Shown piece by piece: positions 46,282-55,308 of a stretch of DNA of 64,000 bases (its first letter is position 1; each line of letters starts with the position of its first letter). Made by a program: the position numbers and the translations under genes. The notes beneath the pieces were generated by a model. That model searched no databases, had not been told where the DNA came from, and saw nothing but the letters and a program-made list of their open reading frames with translations. The DNA is taken from positions 682,001-746,000 of the forward strand of contig NZ_FUZA01000002.1 of NCBI RefSeq assembly GCF_900167945.1, in the 5' to 3' direction. Source of the DNA: Dyadobacter psychrophilus. GTDB lineage: Bacteria > Bacteroidota > Bacteroidia > Cytophagales > Spirosomataceae.

Positions 46282-47517
46282 CTATTTCTTCACTATTTTA
46301 GTACCATCCACTGATCCGTCCGCAAATGTTACCTTAACGATATAAAGTCCGGCTGGGAAATTATTGATATTGAATTCTGAAATCACATGAGAAGAACCGG
46401 CGCGTTTTTGATCCAGAATTAATTTCCCCGCCACATCCATAAATTGCACACGCTCAATCTGATCCAGATCGCTTGTAAGCACCGTTAAGCGGTCGATAGC
46501 AGGATTTGGATAAAGTGCCGTCCTGTTGTCCAATTGTGAGTTAATGCTTCTGATGCGACTGAAACCAAAGGTCTCGTCCTTATCAATCATTTTCAAGCGG
46601 TACAAATTATTGCCCGGGCGAGGAGTCAGATCCACGAAAGAATAGGAGAGAAGCTGCTTGCTATCACCACTCGATAACACACTTGCGATCTTGATCCAGG
46701 TCTTTCCATTCTGGCTGCGCTGGATTTCGAAACGGTCGCTGTTGGTTTCCGAAGTCGTAGCCCAGGTAAGCATTGCAGAAGCATTCTCGCCGTTTTTCAC
46801 TTCAAAACTAACCAGTGTTACAGGAAGCGACACCTCTGCATTTGAAACAATGTTATTGTTAAGGGAAATTTTTCCAGCAACAGACAAGGCCCTGCCTGAA
46901 AGCGTAGCGCCCGAAGCAAGCGATATAGCACCGTCATTGACCACGCTACCAATAAAACTAACTCCCGCAGCCAGATTCAATGCGCCGCCAACTTGCCAGT
47001 AAACGTTTTTGGCTAAGACCCCCCCTGTAAGGATAATGGCCGCAGGTGCATTAACGGAAAATGCGCCATTGATCTTGATGATAAAAATGGCATCCACATC
47101 GCCATTCAGGGTCAGATTACCCGTGAGAGAAGTTGCAGCTGTGCTGCAATGGATACCTGGTAGCAATACCGTGCCGTCCGTGATTGTTGAGCTTAGCGAA
47201 AAATCGCATGGATTAATGGTAGGACTGGCAAGCAGGGCATAGGCCGCAGCAACGTCAGTGGCTGCGGCAACTCCGGTAACATCTGCGAAATGAGTTTGAC
47301 CGGTGACCGTAATCGCATCGCCCGTTTGGACGCCTACTCCCGTGCCAATGTCACCCGTTACGGTTGTAGTGCCGGTATTGGCAAATTCCCCGACCGAGGT
47401 GTAAAGAGCAAAACGGTCTGCGACGCCGAAATTGGGCACCGTCTGAGCATAGCTAAAATTAATAGCAAAGATCGATAGGAAAGTAACTGTCAGAATGTTG
47501 AAGAAAGATGTTTTCAT
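46282..47517 (-). CDS. ice-binding-fold (DUF3494) protein with T9SS sorting domain
   Basis: A 411-residue secreted protein. After a signal peptide ending near YAQ (residue 25) comes a DUF3494 domain (about 28-225), with the family start NFGVADRFALYTSVG, TVTGDIGTGVG, DGTVLLPGIHCS and the ladder-like DAIFIIKINGAFSVNAP and NVYWQVGGALNLAAG. This is the discontinuous beta-helix of bacterial ice-binding proteins and of related adhesion proteins. Residues about 232-330 form a fibronectin-like domain (LPVTLVSFEVKNGENASAMLTW). The last 80 residues are a type A sorting domain (LYPNPAIDRL, FPAGLYIVKVTFADG). It should be exported by type IX secretion. Ice binding is possible but not shown. Confidence 0.9.
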   Translation of the reverse strand: MKTSFFNILTVTFLSIFAINFSYAQTVPNFGVADRFALYTSVGEFANTGTTTVTGDIGTGVGVQTGDAITVTGQTHFADVTGVAAATDVAAAYALLASPTINPCDFSLSSTITDGTVLLPGIHCSTAATSLTGNLTLNGDVDAIFIIKINGAFSVNAPAAIILTGGVLAKNVYWQVGGALNLAAGVSFIGSVVNDGAISLASGATLSGRALSVAGKISLNNNIVSNAEVSLPVTLVSFEVKNGENASAMLTWATTSETNSDRFEIQRSQNGKTWIKIASVLSSGDSKQLLSYSFVDLTPRPGNNLYRLKMIDKDETFGFSRIRSINSQLDNRTALYPNPAIDRLTVLTSDLDQIERVQFMDVAGKLILDQKRAGSSHVISEFNINNFPAGLYIVKVTFADGSVDGTKIVKK

Positions 47518-47532
47518 GTATCATATATATAC

Positions 47533-47550
47533 TGTGAAGAAATTTTCACA
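47533..47550. promoter_or_regulatory. TGTGAA-N6-TTCACA dyad upstream of the ice-binding gene
   Basis: A 6-bp inverted repeat with a 6-bp spacer, 16 bp upstream of the start codon. It resembles a CRP/FNR-class half-site pair but the spacing is two bases longer than the CRP consensus. The meaning is uncertain. Confidence 0.25.
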
Positions 47551-47613
47551 ATACAAATATGACTCGAGTGCGGTCAGGTAGTGTTATACTTAATGTCGAA
47601 TTAGTTGTAACAT

Positions 47614-48174
47614 TCACACATTTTCCAGATTGTTCTTTCTTTTGCCTTTTAATTGTTTATAAAAGGAGGGAGACAGACCGGTTATGTGTTTGAACTGGTT
47701 CGACAGATAGGCAACACTGCTATAATGCAGTTTGTGTGAGATTTCCGTCAGGTTCAGCTCGTCATATAGAATCAATTCTTTCACCCTTTCGATTTTATGA
47801 ATGATGATAAACTGCTGAATTGTAATGCCCTTTACCTCCGAGAATATGTTGGCCAGATAGGTGTAATCGTAACCCAGTTGCTCGCTAATGTATTCGGAAT
47901 GGTTCACTCGCGGCAGTTCATCTGAGTAGTGAACCATTTGGATGACAAGATTCTTGATTTTCTCAATCAGGATACTCTTTTTGTCATCCATCAGTTCCAA
48001 GCCTGATTGAAGCAGGTTTGATTTAAATGCTGCCAGCTGGCCGGGTAGTATATCACCGGTAATGTCTACCATTCCCAGGTCAAGGACGGTAAAAGGAATG
48101 TTTAACTTTTGCAGTTCTTCGGCCACCATCATCTTGCACCGCAAACTGACCATGTATTTAATATAGAGCTTCAT
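47614..48174 (-). CDS. AraC-type regulator with HMA-like N-terminus
   Basis: A 186-residue protein. The C-terminal 100 residues form the AraC helix-turn-helix pair (SEQLGYDYTYLANIFSE; LTEISHKLHYSSVAYLSNQF) ending with THITGLSPSFYKQ-type sequence. The N-terminal 70 residues resemble the heavy-metal-associated-like domain found in a group of short Bacteroidota AraC proteins. Where those carry a C-x-x-C (MVCDRC type), this one reads MVSLRC, so the first cysteine is Ser and metal binding by the pair should be lost. It lies alone between the ice-binding gene and a PD40 gene. No transporter for copper is nearby. Confidence 0.75.
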   Translation of the reverse strand: MKLYIKYMVSLRCKMMVAEELQKLNIPFTVLDLGMVDITGDILPGQLAAFKSNLLQSGLELMDDKKSILIEKIKNLVIQMVHYSDELPRVNHSEYISEQLGYDYTYLANIFSEVKGITIQQFIIIHKIERVKELILYDELNLTEISHKLHYSSVAYLSNQFKHITGLSPSFYKQLKGKRKNNLENV

Positions 48175-48371
48175 TCATAGAGGCATTCAATGGTGGAAGG
48201 GTTTATCGAGTTTTAACTGGATTCTGCCAGGTGACTGCACCGTTACATCAAGGAAATTAGTGATAATAAAGCTAATTAATTCATAAGCACCCCATTTTTT
48301 GTAAAATAAATTCTATTATATCTGCCTTTATTACTACCAAATTGTCAAGCGGACATTCAGCCATTTTCCGG

Positions 48372-49280
48372 TTATCTCAGGGAATCGATAAGCTTAGCTG
48401 ACATCCAGAAGATATCCCCATCGCGCGAAAAGAATAGATATTTGCCATCGCCTGTGACGAAAGGACAAAATTCGTATCCTTCGGTATTGACCTCCTTACC
48501 CATGTTTTTTGCATTTTGCCACTCGCCACTCTTACTTTTGAAACTAATGTAGAGATCACCTTTTCCCAGGCCGCCTGGACGTTCGGAGCAAAAAATTATA
48601 TACTGCTCATCCGGAGAAACAAAAACGTCTGCTTCATAATGCTCGGTATTTACAGCTTTTCCCAACTTAATTGAAGGTGTAAATCCGCTTTTTGAAAAAA
48701 GGGATGAACGAACATCATAGTTTTTATCGCTAGCCTGGTCGGTGCCGCCATTCGAAGAGAAATACATTTTACCGGTTTGTGTAAATGACATATAATATTC
48801 ATTTTTTCCGGTATTAATACTGGTGCCAGCATTGACAGGGATTTGTGACCAGCCGTCTTTTTCCCGCTCCAGGTACCAGATGTCAAAATCTTTCTTATCG
48901 CCTTTCCCATCTTTTGCCTGATCCGAAATGAAGAATAATCCCTTTCCATCAGCGGACAGGAATGGGTCATTATATTCATATTTATCGCTGCCAATGACCG
49001 TTTTGGGTGATGTCCATGTATTATTCGCGAAATAGCTGTACCGGATTTGCGGCTTCTCATTAATAATAACTGCATAATAGAATTCCTTTCCATCTTTCGA
49101 AAACACCGATCCGTATTCATAGTGGTCTTTCAAGGAAATTAAACCTGGGGCAAACACAGTGGGCACCGCTCCGGGGAATTTCTGGTTGAGATAGGTTGAG
49201 CTTTCTGATATCGTCTTTTGCGCAAGCAGTACATGGGGCAAAACAAGCAACGCAGTAAAAATGCTTTGTAAATGATTCAT
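48372..49280 (-). CDS. secreted PD40 beta-propeller protein
   Basis: A 302-residue secreted protein with a signal peptide (FTALLVLPHVLLA). Repeated PD40/WD40-like blades of the TolB type are visible: YNDPFLSADGKGLFFISDQ, EYYMSFTQTGKMYFSSNGG, ADVFVSPDEQYIIFCSE, FCPFVTGDGKYLFFSRDGD. Such propellers usually mediate protein or peptidoglycan contacts at the envelope. There is no OmpA domain, so this is a propeller-only form. It is transcribed alone. The 197 bp toward the AraC gene show nothing clear. Confidence 0.87.
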   Translation of the reverse strand: MNHLQSIFTALLVLPHVLLAQKTISESSTYLNQKFPGAVPTVFAPGLISLKDHYEYGSVFSKDGKEFYYAVIINEKPQIRYSYFANNTWTSPKTVIGSDKYEYNDPFLSADGKGLFFISDQAKDGKGDKKDFDIWYLEREKDGWSQIPVNAGTSINTGKNEYYMSFTQTGKMYFSSNGGTDQASDKNYDVRSSLFSKSGFTPSIKLGKAVNTEHYEADVFVSPDEQYIIFCSERPGGLGKGDLYISFKSKSGEWQNAKNMGKEVNTEGYEFCPFVTGDGKYLFFSRDGDIFWMSAKLIDSLR

Positions 49281-49475
49281 AGCATAAATGATTTGGATGG
49301 ATGGCTACCGGCTGAAAGGTCGTATTGCTTTAACCCCATAAGAATATTATGCCACAAATTAACTATTTCTCTTTGAGGCGTTTATGTAGTTTCAAAATAA
49401 GCGATTACTGTTCGCGGTCGCTCTATTTGTTCGATATTGAACAACATGCGGCGCTCAGCATAGATCGCGCAGCAG

Positions 49476-49754
49476 CTATCGGGCTTTATCAGGACAGCCT
49501 TTCAAAACAAACAAATTCTTCCTCTCAATGGTAGTTTTTTTGTCAATTAAACCTGCTTCATAGAGCCAGTTCAATGTGGAGTAGACGGTAGCAAGGCTTA
49601 TTTTGATTTGGCTCTTTCTTAATGAGCGCCAAAGAGCATCACCGTTTACTTCTTCTCCGATTATCATGAAATGTTGTGCCACGATAATTCGTTTGCCGAT
49701 CTGGCGAATTTTATTTTCCCTGCAATACAAGTTAATGTCATTGATTAGAGACAT
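49476..49754 (-). CDS. minimal Fur-family protein (DNA-binding domain only)
   Basis: A 92-residue protein that covers only the winged helix of a Fur regulator: KRIIVAQHFMIIGEEVNGDALWRSLRK and ISLATVYSTLNWLYEAGLID. The C-terminal dimerisation and metal-binding domain with its His/Cys cluster is absent, and the stop follows GCPDKAR. I read the three frames after the stop for about 130 bases and saw no Fur C-terminus, so a simple frameshift is not the cause. It may be a natural short form or a remnant. About 195 bp separate it from the PD40 gene and they show nothing. Confidence 0.7.
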   Translation of the reverse strand: MSLINDINLYCRENKIRQIGKRIIVAQHFMIIGEEVNGDALWRSLRKSQIKISLATVYSTLNWLYEAGLIDKKTTIERKNLFVLKGCPDKAR

Positions 49755-50103
49755 TTCAATTGTGATGTTAATATATCCGTGCTATGATGTAGCGCAAAAT
49801 GTCCTTTACCGAAGTTGTTACCTGAATTTTTTAGCAAGCCCACCGTTGACAGCGGGTATTATCTTCGCTGTTCAGGAAGGGTTACAGATCACTATTATCG
49901 AGATGTGCTAGGCATTAGCGATCATATATATTTGCTGAACATGGACGGCCGAACCATTAATTGCAGGAGCCAATTAAGCAATTGAAAGACTTTGGGTATA
50001 TACGAACCAAATGGTGCTAACTGGTTTTTTCACGTAAAGGGCTGCATGTCGACATATCAGACGATACGGAGGTCAAGCGTTTTCTGGGAAGTTATCAGTT
50101 GGT
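49755..50103. other. 349-bp gap without a gene
   Basis: Only short frames are present and none is convincing. No repeat, hairpin or promoter was strong enough to list. It could hold the promoter of the Fur-like gene on the minus strand. Confidence 0.45.
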
Positions 50104-50406
50104 CTAGCGGGATTTTGACCACTTCAATTTCAACTCTTTCAATTCGGCTGCGTGTTGTAGAAGCAGCTCCACCCGTTTTTTTTGCAGTCTTACTTTAAAG
50201 CGTTGTACTTGCAGAAACTGTTTACGCATCAGGTTGGCTTTTGTCAAGAAACTGGTGTCATCGCCAAGTGACTCGATCCGTCTGAAATTCCTGGCCGCGA
50301 GTCGCTTGCGAAGCTCTATCGCTTCTGAATCAAAATTATTTAATATCTCCTGGTGACGACGCATTAACGCAACGATTTCTGCCTGAAGATTAATGCTCTC
50401 TGACAT
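50104..50406 (-). CDS. small coiled-coil hypothetical protein
   Basis: A 100-residue protein, almost entirely helical and very basic (FLQVQRFKVRLQKKRVELLLQ), with no signal peptide or membrane segment. I do not recognise a family. It has a good coding texture and heptad-like leucines, and it stands alone before the ABC-permease gene. It could bind nucleic acid or a partner through a coiled coil. Confidence 0.55.
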   Translation of the reverse strand: MSESINLQAEIVALMRRHQEILNNFDSEAIELRKRLAARNFRRIESLGDDTSFLTKANLMRKQFLQVQRFKVRLQKKRVELLLQHAAELKELKLKWSKSR

Positions 50407-50610
50407 TTGTGTTACCTCCTGTATTAAAATTAATTATATATAACTGTTTTATTAACTGATATGAGTCAGACTAACGAGCTTCTTAAAAAAAAGTTATATA
50501 CATGCCAGAACAAATTAAGTCGAATCCATATGTTTGAGTCTGGCAGCTGCGTTTTAGGCCACATAATATGGATAGGAGGAGTTTGGCAAGAAAGGCTTTG
50601 AGTTGCTTCT

Positions 50611-53600
50611 TTAATTCTTAATATCCTGAATATTATTACCATATCCCTGTTCCCAATCGAGCAGGTGGTAGGGATCCAGGCCTGCGCGGGCTGGCTTAAA
50701 GGGTACGGTCACCTTTATCGTTTGCTGGCCGGATTGGACGCGATGCATGCTGATTTGAAGCGGTTTATCTAATGCGTCGCCATCGGCGAAGACGCCAACC
50801 TGTACCCAGTCCATCATTGGAGGCTCGGTTACTACGCCTGCGCTGTCGTACACAGTTTTACGCGCCTGGGCATTCAATGTAACTTCCCAGGTGCCTGCAT
50901 TAGTCTGCCTGGCCGCAGCGCGCTCCGTTTTAAATTCCCAATAAGTATTAACCTCAAACAGATCGTGTAAAAGGTATTTCAATGAGTCCGGGGTGACCGC
51001 TTTGAGCTCGCGGTACAGATCCAGTGTTGTAGCAAGCGGGGCCGAGGGGGCGTCATGTTTTTTGATCAAAACCCTAAGCGCGCCATTTACCTTTTCCGCG
51101 CCAATGTATTCGCTCAGGGCGTACATCGCGAAAGGGCCTCTTCGATAACCGAGATAGGGATCTAATGCGCGAAGTAAGGGCTCGCCCCGGCGTATTGGCG
51201 CGTGCGGATGGTGTTCCCGAAGCTGTTGCAAGAGCTGGCTAAGCTGCTGCTCACCCCGCGAGGCTTTCACCGCCTGCAGTGCGGAGTAAGTTGCAAGTCC
51301 TTCACTCAGAAAAGATAAACCTTCCACCACAGCGTATGGCAATGTCCATTGATGTGCCACCTCATGGGCGATTACAAAGTAAGGGAAGTCGAGGCTCTTG
51401 TCGTCATCCTGCGGAGTCCAGTATGCAAAGCCCTGACCATAAGAGATCAGGCCGGCATCGGCGTGCCCGCCAATGCCGCGCGCCCCGGGGTGCTCAACGA
51501 GCGTCAGGTGACGGTAAGGATAGGGACCGAATTGACTTATGTAATAATCCAGAGCAGCTTGCGCACTCCGCGCCACGCGCTTCACATGCGCGGCATGCGC
51601 AGGATAATGGTAAATCCGGATGTTGATATCGTTTTCCGGCGTGTCGGCATGCAACTGCACTTTATGAACCGCAAAATGCGCGGAAAAGAAAGCCCATTCG
51701 CTGCCTATCGGGGCGTCCGTATTATAATGGAAGTAATTTCTGTTGCCCCTGGTCCAGCTTCGGCGCAATGCACCCGGCGCCACGGCCACCTGGCCCTTAC
51801 TGGTTCCTACTACCGCTTCAAAAGCGATGCCGCCGCCGCGTGAACCCGGCGCTTGACCTTCATATTCATATAATGATGCAATCACCGGGCGCGGTTCAAG
51901 TCCGTACTTTCTACGATCTGCGCTGCCGATCAGTTCGCGTTGCCGCCGATAGCCGATAAATGGGAACAAATGCTCACTGGTAAAATAGCTGCCATTTTCG
52001 GTCAAAGCCGGATCGATCCCTTCGTTGCCAAAGCCGCGGCGTGCAATCCGTAAGCTGAAATTCATCTGCAGGGTGTCTCCGGCTGCCAGTGGCTTATCCA
52101 GGATGTAAACCCGGAAACCGTGCGGATTGTCCACGATGAACAACCTATTTTTTTGGTCAAAGTTCAACTTTTCGATTTGGACAGCGCCTGTTGCAGTGGC
52201 GATATGGATCGAGTCAATTGGCTGTGTGTGGGTGTTGACCAATGTGTAGGTGCCCTGAATGGTAATGACCCGTTGCTCAGGGTACATTTCAACATGTAAT
52301 CTGGTGGAGGTCAGCGTTGGCTGGGGTTTACCTGCATATTGTCTGTACTGCTTTTCGTATTCAGCTTGGAGTTGTTTTACATCGGACGGCGTCAGGTATT
52401 TATTTAAAAAATAGGTATTATAAAAAATAAAACCTCCGAAAATGAGCATAAGCGCAAGAGCAGAACTTCCCGCCCATATCGTTGAACGCCTCAGGCGAAA
52501 ACGTGCGATCCGCAGTCTTGCGGCCAAATTTTTTCCCATACCCCTTACCCATAACAGTCTCCCGATAACTGCAAGTAGCACAGCCCAGGCCGCCCAGTAC
52601 AGTTTGAACCACAACCACGGCCCGACTGAGTTTCCAAAACCGATCATTTCCGTGTGAGACCATTTGGGGCCGGCTCCATAGATTAGAAAATTGTGCTCAA
52701 TTCCGAGCATTCCGGCCAGCAAAGCGATGAATACGAAGCATAGAATAGCGACCAGGTGCCCGATGTATTTTTGATCTGCCACCACATGCACGACCAACGC
52801 CAGGAGCGCAAAAAGTAAGTACTCGCCTAACTGCAAGCCAAACATGATTTTCAGATATAAGCCAATCTGGAAATCATGATAATCCATGAAGAGCTGGGAA
52901 AGTACACCAGCTGTGATCAGCGCGGCCATGAACATCGCGAGCAGCGTGGCGATCGCCAGGAACTTGCCCAGGAAAAGTGGCCAGTCCGAACCAGGCATAG
53001 TGTCGGTCATTTCATTCATGCCGGCGTCGCGCTCACGCCATACGAGTTCTCCCGCGAAGAAGATGATCAAGAACGGAACGACCACCCAGCGATTGAGCTC
53101 ATCCGACATGGAACCAGTCAATTCCGCAGTAACACGTGAAGTCGTGGGTAAGATCGGGGTGCCCATCGCGCCCATCTGGTCCATAATAACCAGCATAGCA
53201 AGCAAAGGCATGAATAGTAAGATCGTCAGACCTGCCCAGCTCGTTGCAATGGACCGGAATGAAGCCGAGGCAACAGCCAATGTCTGCCGTGCATGAAAGG
53301 CAAATCCAAAGCTCCGCGGGAGATCTTCGACTAATTTCGCTTTCCCTGGATCGCCCATATCGGCGTTCACCGGCAAGTCCGCTTCCATAGCGAATGTACT
53401 GAACGGGTTGCGCATGCGACTGCCCGCCCGGTGCGCAAAACGAAAACCCAGCACAGTAAGGAGAATGACAAGGAGACCAATGCCGAGCCACACGAGGCGA
53501 TTGGTCAGCAAAGGCCCTTCCAATGCTAGCAAACGGGTATTCTTTTCAATGGGTGTCCACAAATGAGCTATGTCTTCAACAAGGAAGCGAATGCCAATCG

Positions 53601-54222
53601 GGTCCAGCAGCGTTCCCACACTACGCTTGAAAAGCAGCAGCGAAGCCACAAAAAAACCCATAAAAATGATAAAAAAGCTTCCCAGATACGCCGCCATAAC
53701 CCGACCGCTTCGTCCCGCCAGCCAAAATTGAATCGCCGTTGCAGCGAACGCATTGGGAAGCGAAATGAAGATATAGGCCGTAAAAAATGCAGCCGGGCGG
53801 AAAGGGCCGATCAGTTCGGGATCGACGCCGGGCAGATAGACTCCCAATAGGATGCCCGCCTGAACAAAAAGCAGCACGAAAGCATTCACCAGTAAAGCAG
53901 CGAGGAAGCGTCCTCCGAGGTAATCAGCTTTGCCGACCGACGACGTATAAATGAGGGGATACATGCGTGACGCCACATCCCTTGCCGCCGCTTCTCCTGC
54001 CACTGAGGCAGCTATTACAAGCCATATTAAACCGCCAAAAACCGTAGTGATGGCAATGGAGAAGGGAGAATTAAGGAAAAAGTCAGCGTATAGCACCTCG
54101 GATACAGATCCGTCTCTGGTCATTAAAAACGAGAGGACAAGCACTACCACGGAGAATACCCACAGCCACGGACGACGATGCTGATAAGCAAATTCGAAAC
54201 GGAGGATCTCTAAAAACTTCAT
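50611..54222 (-). CDS. ABC permease fused to an M1-family aminopeptidase
   Basis: A 1203-residue inner-membrane protein. Residues about 1-590 form two sets of six or so membrane helices with ABC-2-type permease character (first at MKFLEILRFEFAYQHRRPW). After a linker, residues about 640-1200 form an M1 peptidase. The zinc site is HEVAH at 953-957, and Glu974 in FLSEGLA is the third ligand candidate, two residues closer than in typical M1 enzymes. The exopeptidase GxMEN motif is not clear. With the overlapping ATPase gene (4 bp) it forms an exporter whose peptidase part faces the periplasm. The substrate is unknown; export or trimming of a peptide is a fair guess. Confidence 0.93.
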   Translation of the reverse strand: MKFLEILRFEFAYQHRRPWLWVFSVVVLVLSFLMTRDGSVSEVLYADFFLNSPFSIAITTVFGGLIWLVIAASVAGEAAARDVASRMYPLIYTSSVGKADYLGGRFLAALLVNAFVLLFVQAGILLGVYLPGVDPELIGPFRPAAFFTAYIFISLPNAFAATAIQFWLAGRSGRVMAAYLGSFFIIFMGFFVASLLLFKRSVGTLLDPIGIRFLVEDIAHLWTPIEKNTRLLALEGPLLTNRLVWLGIGLLVILLTVLGFRFAHRAGSRMRNPFSTFAMEADLPVNADMGDPGKAKLVEDLPRSFGFAFHARQTLAVASASFRSIATSWAGLTILLFMPLLAMLVIMDQMGAMGTPILPTTSRVTAELTGSMSDELNRWVVVPFLIIFFAGELVWRERDAGMNEMTDTMPGSDWPLFLGKFLAIATLLAMFMAALITAGVLSQLFMDYHDFQIGLYLKIMFGLQLGEYLLFALLALVVHVVADQKYIGHLVAILCFVFIALLAGMLGIEHNFLIYGAGPKWSHTEMIGFGNSVGPWLWFKLYWAAWAVLLAVIGRLLWVRGMGKNLAARLRIARFRLRRSTIWAGSSALALMLIFGGFIFYNTYFLNKYLTPSDVKQLQAEYEKQYRQYAGKPQPTLTSTRLHVEMYPEQRVITIQGTYTLVNTHTQPIDSIHIATATGAVQIEKLNFDQKNRLFIVDNPHGFRVYILDKPLAAGDTLQMNFSLRIARRGFGNEGIDPALTENGSYFTSEHLFPFIGYRRQRELIGSADRRKYGLEPRPVIASLYEYEGQAPGSRGGGIAFEAVVGTSKGQVAVAPGALRRSWTRGNRNYFHYNTDAPIGSEWAFFSAHFAVHKVQLHADTPENDINIRIYHYPAHAAHVKRVARSAQAALDYYISQFGPYPYRHLTLVEHPGARGIGGHADAGLISYGQGFAYWTPQDDDKSLDFPYFVIAHEVAHQWTLPYAVVEGLSFLSEGLATYSALQAVKASRGEQQLSQLLQQLREHHPHAPIRRGEPLLRALDPYLGYRRGPFAMYALSEYIGAEKVNGALRVLIKKHDAPSAPLATTLDLYRELKAVTPDSLKYLLHDLFEVNTYWEFKTERAAARQTNAGTWEVTLNAQARKTVYDSAGVVTEPPMMDWVQVGVFADGDALDKPLQISMHRVQSGQQTIKVTVPFKPARAGLDPYHLLDWEQGYGNNIQDIKN

Positions 54223-55142
54223 GATCGCTGGTCGTATTTGGGTGTGGGGGCAGATCCGTTGTTTTCAGCCACAGCACTGAAATAGACATCTTCCAGACTG
54301 GGTTCAACCTGCTCGAAGCCGCTGCCAGGAGCCTCATTACTGTGAACGTGTACCATTGTACGTCCGCTAAGTAATTTCGTTGAAATGATCCGGTGGTCAT
54401 TCGCTAAACCGGGCAGCTGATTTTTGTCGATGAGTTTGCGCCAGATCTTCCCTTTGAGGATGGATACGGCTTGCAGCGGTTGCGCTTCAAGTAATATTCT
54501 TCCTTTGTTAATGATAGCCATGTTGGTACAGAGCTCGGACACGTCCTCTACAATGTGCGTGGATAGGATCACAACACTGTTTTCGCCCAGTTCACTGAGC
54601 AGATTAAGAAACCTGACACGCTCGGCTGGGTCCAGGCCGGCAGTTGGCTCATCAACGATCAGGAGTTTGGGATTACCCAGGAGCGCCACAGCTACACCGA
54701 AGCGTTGCCGCATTCCGCCTGAATACCCGCCCAGCCTTTGCTTGCGCACATCCCACAGGTTGGTCTTGCGTAATAGTGCTTCAACCACCTCTTTCCGGGA
54801 TTTCCGGCTTGAAAAACCTTTTAATACGGCGAAATATTCGAGCAATTCTTCCGCTCTTGCCTTAGGATATACGCCAAACTCCTGCGGCAGATAACCCAGG
54901 GTCTTACGCACCTCGTCTTTCTGATTGACAACATCAATGTCGCCAAGCCTTATACTTCCGGAATCCGGCTCCTGCAACGTTGCCAGAATGCGCATAAATG
55001 TAGACTTGCCGGCTCCATTTGGGCCTAGCAAACCATACATGCCTCTGGGTATGGCAAGGGTTATTTCCGCTAATGCCTGAACCATTCCACCCGATCTGTC
55101 ATTCCGATAGGTTTTTGATAAATTTTTGATTTCCAACATCAT
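54219..55142 (-). CDS. ABC transporter ATP-binding protein
   Basis: A 307-residue ATPase, cytosolic partner of the permease/peptidase. Walker A is LLGPNGAGKST (residues 38-48), the signature is YSGGMRQR and Walker B is LLIVDEPTAGLDP. The C-terminal 80 residues add an extra domain found in ABC-2 type exporters. It overlaps the permease start by 4 bp (ATGA), which implies translational coupling and fixed stoichiometry. The start codon ATG at 55142 is just 4 bp from the stop of the DUF4249 remnant. Confidence 0.96.
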   Translation of the reverse strand: MMLEIKNLSKTYRNDRSGGMVQALAEITLAIPRGMYGLLGPNGAGKSTFMRILATLQEPDSGSIRLGDIDVVNQKDEVRKTLGYLPQEFGVYPKARAEELLEYFAVLKGFSSRKSRKEVVEALLRKTNLWDVRKQRLGGYSGGMRQRFGVAVALLGNPKLLIVDEPTAGLDPAERVRFLNLLSELGENSVVILSTHIVEDVSELCTNMAIINKGRILLEAQPLQAVSILKGKIWRKLIDKNQLPGLANDHRIISTKLLSGRTMVHVHSNEAPGSGFEQVEPSLEDVYFSAVAENNGSAPTPKYDQRS

Positions 55143-55146
55143 GAGT

Positions 55147-55308
55147 TCAATTTTTTATGATTTGCTGAGTCTGGTTATATGCGGCGAATACGCCGATTCC
55201 GCCGGTGAAGTTTGTGTAAACCCTTGCTGGTTCTGCAAATGGATTATCGTCCTGCATGTTTATGCTGTGATGGAAGTGATAGTAGTGAAAATCAGTGTTC
55301 AAATGCAT
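55147..55308 (-). pseudogene. C-terminal remnant of a DUF4249 lipoprotein
   Basis: Fifty-three codons from an ATG at 55308 to the stop at 55147 encode the end of a DUF4249 protein: DFHYYHFHHS, QDDNPFAEPARVYTN and GGIGVFAAYN. Only this last part remains; the signal peptide and most of the body (about 300 residues in intact genes) are missing. In intact loci this gene follows a TonB receptor, as its remnant does here. Confidence 0.75.

Noticed and set aside
47533-47550. CRP site before the ice-binding gene
   Set aside because: The spacing is two bases longer than the CRP consensus; kept only as a weak dyad.
49300-49475. Frameshifted C-terminus of the Fur-like gene
   Set aside because: Translation of the downstream minus strand shows no His/Cys-rich Fur domain.
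51279-53296. Plus-strand frames opposite the permease/M1 gene
   Set aside because: They lie fully inside a gene with clear motifs on the other strand and have unusual composition, so they are shadows.
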